Shown: positions 7,635 through 10,592 of the stretch, in pieces
Position numbering within the stretch: the stretch's first letter is position 1
Layout of the letters: each line of letters begins with the position of its first letter
Assembly (NCBI GenBank): GCA_016177315.1
Contig: JACOVN010000079.1
Span: 1-10,592, forward strand
DNA length: 10,592 bases
Direction of reading: 5' to 3'
DNA from: Candidatus Woesearchaeota archaeon
GTDB taxonomy: Archaea > Nanobdellota > Nanobdellia > Woesearchaeales > UBA12501
Position numbers and translations under genes: made by a program
Notes under the pieces: generated by a model
Told to the model about the DNA's origin: nothing
Database searches by the model: none
Seen by the model: only the letters and a program-made list of their open reading frames with translations

Positions 7635-7679
7635 GGAATTTCTCTGCTCTTTTCTTTGTTTGGATACTTTTGTGATGTA

Positions 7680-7795
7680 AGGCGGGAGAGGGACTCGAAC
7701 CCTCGAATAATCGGGATCTCCATTTCATCGCCGGAACGGCTCAACATCCCGGGCTGGTTTGCAGCCGATCGCCTTAGCCGCTTGGCTATCCCGCC
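7680..7795 (-). tRNA. tRNA-Cys (GCA) with an intron in the anticodon loop
   Basis: Read on the minus strand, the 5' acceptor strand GGCGGGA pairs perfectly with TCCCGCC. U8-A9 is followed by a D arm closed by GCC/GGC. The anticodon stem ATCGG pairs perfectly with CCGAT only after an insert is removed. The variable loop TATTC and the T arm GAGGG-TTCGAGT-CCCTC follow. The anticodon loop C-T-G-C-A-A has U33 and anticodon GCA, and the discriminator base is U73, both identity elements of tRNA-Cys. No CCA is encoded, as is common in archaea. Exons are 7759-7795 and 7680-7715. A TATA palindrome lies about 30 bases upstream. U8 is a candidate for 4-thiolation by the ThiI-type protein encoded just upstream. 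Confidence 0.93.
7716..7758 (-). other. tRNA-Cys intron (about 43 bases)
   Basis: Removing this segment restores a perfect five-pair anticodon stem and a seven-base loop. It puts the intron at the canonical 37/38 site, with one or two bases of boundary uncertainty. The intron contains a GCCG-TTC-CGGC hairpin. A bulge-helix-bulge can be drawn only in relaxed form: C32-U33 pair with AG near the intron's 3' end, an outer CCA/TGG helix closes above, and a strict four-pair central helix would contain a G-G mismatch. Confidence 0.8.
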
Positions 7796-7819
7796 AATAG
7801 CGTTTCTAGATTATAGAGG

Positions 7820-7831
7820 CGTTTATAAACG
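7820..7831 (-). promoter_or_regulatory. TATA palindrome upstream of tRNA-Cys
   Basis: CGTTTATAAACG is a perfect 12-base palindrome containing TTTATAAA, centred about 30 bases upstream of the mature tRNA 5' end at 7795. That predicts a start site a few bases before the tRNA. CGTTTCT occurs on both sides (7801-7807 and 7830-7836). Confidence 0.6.
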
Positions 7832-7876
7832 TTTCTGCGCCATTTCTTCATATACAATTATCATATTTAAATTAGG

Positions 7877-8518
7877 TCAGTTTGAGATTTTGATTTCCGC
7901 CTTTCCCATACCCAGCTGAACAAGCTTAGGGATATCCAGCAAGGATTCCAGCTTTTCAATCATTTCCAATTTTGCTCTTGTCTCCGGATGCTTCGCAATC
8001 AAAAAAGAGCAGCAATCGCTGTACGGCAGAATAGAGGTTTCATACGTTCCAATCTTCTTAGCCAAATCAACAATTTCCTGTTTGTCAAAGCCCAGCAAGG
8101 GGGTTACCATGGGCTTCTTTGCTGCTTTGTAGATAACAGTCAAATTCGTTAGGGTCTGACTTGCCACCTGGCCTACATTATCTCCAGTAACAAAGCCAAA
8201 CGCCTTTTCCTGTTCCAGGATTTTCTCTGCAATCGTGAACATCAGCCTCCTGTAAATAATCATCCGATATTTTGCTGGAATGATACCAATAATCTGCTGC
8301 TGGATTTCAGCAAACGGGACCATAGAGAGTTTGCATGCCTGTCCTTTCTGGTATTTTGTTAGGATTTTCACTAACTGCTCTACTTTGCTCTTTACTGCCT
8401 GTCTTGCATGGGTAAAGTTGTAGAAATGCACGAAAACAATCTCACAGTCTTTCTGCATCATCAGGTAGGCAGCGACAGGAGAATCGATGCCTCCGGAGAT
8501 AAGGGAAAGGAGCTTCAT
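7877..8518 (-). CDS. ThiI-type PP-loop protein lacking the THUMP domain (probable tRNA 4-thiouridine synthase-like)
   Basis: The protein has 213 residues and consists only of the ThiI adenylation domain. The PP-loop S-G-G-I-D-S-P is at 8-14, R-R-L-M-F-T-I-A-E at 90-98, G-D-N-V-G-Q-V-A-S-Q-T-L at 112-123 (the ThiI family box), and P-Y-S-D-C-C-S at 165-171. C169-C170 correspond to the region of the catalytic cysteine of E. coli ThiI. ThiI activates U8 of tRNA with ATP for sulfur transfer. Typical ThiI carries an N-terminal ferredoxin-like plus THUMP tRNA-binding module of about 170 residues, and bacterial forms such as E. coli's add a rhodanese domain; neither is present here. I chose the ATG at 8518 because the PP-loop begins eight residues later and a TATA box sits about 26 bases upstream. 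In-frame codons further upstream run antisense through the lipoprotein start and look non-coding. Confidence 0.88.
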   Translation of the reverse strand: MKLLSLISGGIDSPVAAYLMMQKDCEIVFVHFYNFTHARQAVKSKVEQLVKILTKYQKGQACKLSMVPFAEIQQQIIGIIPAKYRMIIYRRLMFTIAEKILEQEKAFGFVTGDNVGQVASQTLTNLTVIYKAAKKPMVTPLLGFDKQEIVDLAKKIGTYETSILPYSDCCSFLIAKHPETRAKLEMIEKLESLLDIPKLVQLGMGKAEIKISN

Positions 8519-8539
8519 GAAAAGAGAAAATAGGAAAAT

Positions 8540-8549
8540 CTTTATAAAG
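8540..8549. promoter_or_regulatory. palindromic TATA element between divergent genes
   Basis: CTTTATAAAG reads the same on both strands. Its centre (8544.5) is 26.5 bases from the minus-strand ATG at 8518, which fits a leaderless message. On the plus strand it predicts a start near 8571, 15 bases before the ATG at 8586, with GGGGG (8576-8580) in between as a possible ribosome-binding element. One element could therefore serve both genes. Which strand dominates would depend on flanking BRE sequence, and GAAAA lies on its left side. Confidence 0.6.
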
Positions 8550-8585
8550 GATTGGGTTTTTCCCTGGCTAGGTTTGGGGGTCGCT

Positions 8586-10481
8586 ATGAAAGAGGAACGG
8601 GTTGTTTTGCTTATTACTGCCATAGTGCTTCTCTTTGTTATTGCCGGCTGTACCATCCCTAGCATAGCCCCTCCGAGAGCCAGGGAGCCTGTTGAATCAG
8701 AAGATAAAGCCCTGCCAGCAGGATGCAATAACGATGGGAAGGGTGATCCAGGAGAAGCTTGCGATGATGGCAATTTTATTGAAAACGATGCTTGCGATAA
8801 ATGCAGGCCAACAACCTGTGGGGACAGTATTGTCAATGACTATTTCGCCAATAGCGAGAATCTTCCTGAAGCTTGTGATCCTGGCAAAGAAGTGGATGAG
8901 CAAGGCTTTGTGCCAGGGACAAAATTAACGCCCCAACAATACGGCAACCGGCAATGCTCGAACAACACTGGAGTGAATACAGCAGTCTGCATTCCAGATA
9001 AATGCATTTGCGTATACGAAGACCGGCCTGTTTGTGGGAATAATCTCATTGAAGGAGGCTGGACGCCATTCGGCTGGAGAGGAGAGGGTTGTGATGCTCC
9101 TGGCAATCAGGCATTAGGAGACTTACAATGTTTATTCTTAGGGCTAGGGGATACTTGCAATTTGAATGCGTGCAGCTGTTCTGGCTGCAATTATGATGGA
9201 GTTGTGGATGCAGGAGAGCAATGCGATGATGGAAACTTTATAGCCAATGATGAATGTGATGCCTGTGTGAAAACACACTGTGGAGATGGCATTCTGGATG
9301 ATAATCCGAAGAACTGGGATGGAATTAAAGAGGAATGCGGAGAGCCTGGTGCTCCTGCTTGCCCTGCAGATACGGTCTGCAAGGAATGCCAATGCAAGCC
9401 AAAGAAAGCTCCTGGAAATGATTCCATCAACGAAACTATTACTGCCTGTAAGCCGAATGGGCAGTTAGATGCTGGAGAACAATGCGATCCAGGAGTTCCT
9501 GCATTAGGAAAACCTCCCCAAGGATGCCCGGAAGGACAGTACTGTGAGCAAGATTGCAAATGCAAATCCTGGGATAGAGTCATAACACCAAGATGTGGAG
9601 ACGGGTATGTTTCCACAGCATGGGGGCCTGGAGGAGGAAATGAAGAATGTGATATTGGAGGAGGGTACAGCAATATCAAGTATCCGCCTGCGCCAGATAC
9701 CTGCCCACCAGGCATGAAATGTGCTGCCCCAGAAACGCCAAATCAGTGCAAATGTTTGCCGATAGAAACAGTAACAGGCATTTGCCCAGAGCCATATGAA
9801 ACCTTGGATGTCTGCCAATCCTACTGTCCTGAGGAAGGAGGAGAGTGCGATTACCGCCATCAAACAGATACTGGAGAAAGGTGCTATTACTGCTATGTGC
9901 CTTCCTGTCCTTCCGGAACAACAGAAGACTTGAAAAATTGTGAAAAACAGTGTCCAGGAAAGTGTCAGGAATATGAGCAGATTGGAGAGAAAATCTGTTA
10001 CCAATGCTTGCAGTACCAATGCCCGCAAGGAACAGTGAGTGACCAAGCAGCCTGCCAGAAGCAATGTACTACTGGAGACTGTGTTGTTGCGGCAGAGAAG
10101 GAAGGCTTCCAGTGCTGGGCATGCAAAACCAACTGTGAAAAGTACTGCACGAGCAAAGGATATACAACAAGACAGCCAGATTACACTTCTTACATTGAAT
10201 CCCAGCTGAATCAGAAATCCTGTGTTAAATCAGCCCATATACAGTTCCCGAATTACCTGAAGGCAGGAGACTGTACCTGTTATTCTCAGGAAATGCCAAC
10301 GATTACCTTTGATGAGACAAGGCCTATTTGTACTGGCACGGTTTGTGGAGATGTACCCTGTGGAGAGTCAAGGGAATGCAATATTGATGAAAACACTGTT
10401 GCAGAGGTTTCCTGCAACTGGAACGGATGGAAGAGAGTTGGAGAGTATCAGTATGTGCCACAGGTGGGGGCGGTGGGATGA
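8586..10481 (+). CDS. large cysteine-rich lipoprotein with 'CDDGN' disulfide repeats
   Basis: The protein has 631 residues and 67 cysteines by my count. The N-terminus has a basic start, a hydrophobic helix (about 6-19) and a lipobox V-I-A-G-C with C22 as the lipidation site. Residues about 47-360 carry a series of loose repeats (starting near 47, 78, 150, 201, 232, 288 and 337) of the form C-x-D/N-G...G-E-x-C-D-x-G. Two copies (59-68 and 213-222) share C-D-D-G-N-F-I-x-N-D. This matches the disulfide-rich repeat first described in Myxococcus (DUF4215-like). Residues about 400-516 hold three different tandem repeats of 38-41 residues with C-x2-C ends. The C-terminal 110 residues hold only about nine cysteines. 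Such proteins are expected outside the cell with many disulfides; adhesion or binding is a guess. I chose the ATG at 8586 over in-frame ATGs at 8487 and 8517 because it begins the signal sequence. Confidence 0.92.
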   Translation: MKEERVVLLITAIVLLFVIAGCTIPSIAPPRAREPVESEDKALPAGCNNDGKGDPGEACDDGNFIENDACDKCRPTTCGDSIVNDYFANSENLPEACDPGKEVDEQGFVPGTKLTPQQYGNRQCSNNTGVNTAVCIPDKCICVYEDRPVCGNNLIEGGWTPFGWRGEGCDAPGNQALGDLQCLFLGLGDTCNLNACSCSGCNYDGVVDAGEQCDDGNFIANDECDACVKTHCGDGILDDNPKNWDGIKEECGEPGAPACPADTVCKECQCKPKKAPGNDSINETITACKPNGQLDAGEQCDPGVPALGKPPQGCPEGQYCEQDCKCKSWDRVITPRCGDGYVSTAWGPGGGNEECDIGGGYSNIKYPPAPDTCPPGMKCAAPETPNQCKCLPIETVTGICPEPYETLDVCQSYCPEEGGECDYRHQTDTGERCYYCYVPSCPSGTTEDLKNCEKQCPGKCQEYEQIGEKICYQCLQYQCPQGTVSDQAACQKQCTTGDCVVAAEKEGFQCWACKTNCEKYCTSKGYTTRQPDYTSYIESQLNQKSCVKSAHIQFPNYLKAGDCTCYSQEMPTITFDETRPICTGTVCGDVPCGESRECNIDENTVAEVSCNWNGWKRVGEYQYVPQVGAVG

Positions 10482-10490
10482 CGGAATGAA

Positions 10491-10506
10491 TATAACGGGC
10501 GTTATA
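10491..10506. repeat. 16-base perfect dyad (possible operator)
   Basis: TATAACG and CGTTATA flank a two-base GG centre, starting ten bases after the lipoprotein stop. The spacer is too short for a stable RNA hairpin, so a binding site for a dimeric regulator is more likely than a terminator. It lies about 20 bases upstream of a TATA-like AT-rich tract (10526-10538). Confidence 0.4.
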
Positions 10507-10525
10507 CGACATAATGATCGGGAAC

Positions 10526-10538
10526 TTTTTAATAATTT
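10526..10538 (+). promoter_or_regulatory. possible TATA-like promoter near the right edge
   Basis: TTTTTAATAATTT is the most AT-rich tract after the lipoprotein gene. Its right half is centred about 26 bases before an ATG at 10561, the same leaderless spacing as at 955 and 8518. The T5 run could instead be the terminator of the lipoprotein transcript. Confidence 0.3.
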
Positions 10539-10560
10539 GATGGGCGAGAAAACAACGGAA

Positions 10561-10592
10561 ATGTTTATCTCTTTAATTCTGCTCTCTCTAAA
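10561..10592 (+). CDS. possible 5' end of another membrane or exported protein (cut by window edge)
   Basis: An ATG at 10561 opens a frame M-F-I-S-L-I-L-L-S-L that runs off the window and looks like a signal or anchor helix. The same frame is open from ATGs at 10486 and 10540. The codons between 10486 and 10540 overlap the 16-base dyad and the AT-rich tract, so the later start is preferred. With only about ten codons visible, the gene may not be real. Confidence 0.3.
   Translation, partial: MFISLILLSL

Noticed and set aside
7655-7668. Possible TATA box (GTATCCAAA on the minus strand) before the YjbQ gene
   Set aside because: Position is suitable but the sequence is too far from a TATA consensus, and two G/C bases interrupt it.
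7680-7795. Alternative reading of the tRNA as a long-variable-arm tRNA-Leu or tRNA-Ser using the GGCTG/CAGCC pairing
   Set aside because: That pairing leaves a five-base loop without U33. The intron model gives perfect stems, U33, anticodon GCA and U73, all consistent with tRNA-Cys.
7419-7919. 166-codon plus-strand frame across YjbQ and the tRNA
   Set aside because: It reads through the antisense of a certain tRNA and a conserved protein.
8519-8836. In-frame upstream extension of the ThiI-type protein by 106 residues, which might have supplied the missing THUMP domain
   Set aside because: The extension is antisense to the lipoprotein signal and first repeat, is Ser/Pro-rich low-complexity, has no THUMP-like pattern, and would place the start upstream of the TATA element.
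9191-10064. Long minus-strand frames opposite the cysteine-rich lipoprotein
   Set aside because: They are shadows produced by the cysteine, glycine and proline codon pattern of the repeat-rich plus-strand gene.
1-10592. CRISPR arrays, insertion sequences, rRNA or phage genes
   Set aside because: No regularly spaced direct repeats, transposase or integrase motifs, terminal inverted repeats or rRNA-like stretches were seen.

Overview
The window looks like an archaeal chromosome segment, most likely from a DPANN-type lineage (Woesearchaeota/Pacearchaeota-like). Four observations support this: a zinc-ribbon/HTH MBF1 homologue of the archaeal type; an intron-containing tRNA-Cys without an encoded CCA end; TATA boxes placed about 26 bases before several starts; and surface-protein families (GQVTFF-type N-termini, 'CDDGN' cysteine-rich repeats) that I associate with DPANN genomes. 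The taxonomic call is inference; I could not search a database.

Layout. Bases 1-923 hold the 3' part of a polytopic membrane protein whose soluble tail resembles GT-C/oligosaccharyltransferase-like proteins. A TATA box overlapping its end starts an operon of three envelope genes joined by ATGA overlaps: a pilin-like anchored protein (955-1725), a large secreted protein with an HEAAH zincin motif (1722-4184), and a small signal-peptide protein with a C-terminal membrane anchor (4181-4786). A second promoter leads to a membrane family-2 glycosyltransferase (4889-6130) overlapped by a membrane-anchored thioredoxin-fold protein (6127-6774).

The strand then switches. On the minus strand lie MBF1 (6771-7229), a YjbQ/UPF0047 protein (7230-7634), tRNA-Cys(GCA) with a roughly 43-base intron (7680-7795), and a short ThiI-type PP-loop protein without a THUMP domain (7877-8518). 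A palindromic TATA element between 8518 and 8586 is placed to serve both that gene and a plus-strand lipoprotein with 67 cysteines (8586-10481). A 16-base dyad and the possible start of another gene close the window.

How the genes may work together: the left two thirds looks like cell-envelope biology (surface protein, protease, glycosylation, redox), and the minus-strand block is housekeeping (tRNA, tRNA thiolation, transcription factor). The least explained material is the three-gene zincin operon and the cysteine-rich lipoprotein. There is no mobile element, CRISPR array or rRNA, and no gene-free stretch longer than 300 bases.
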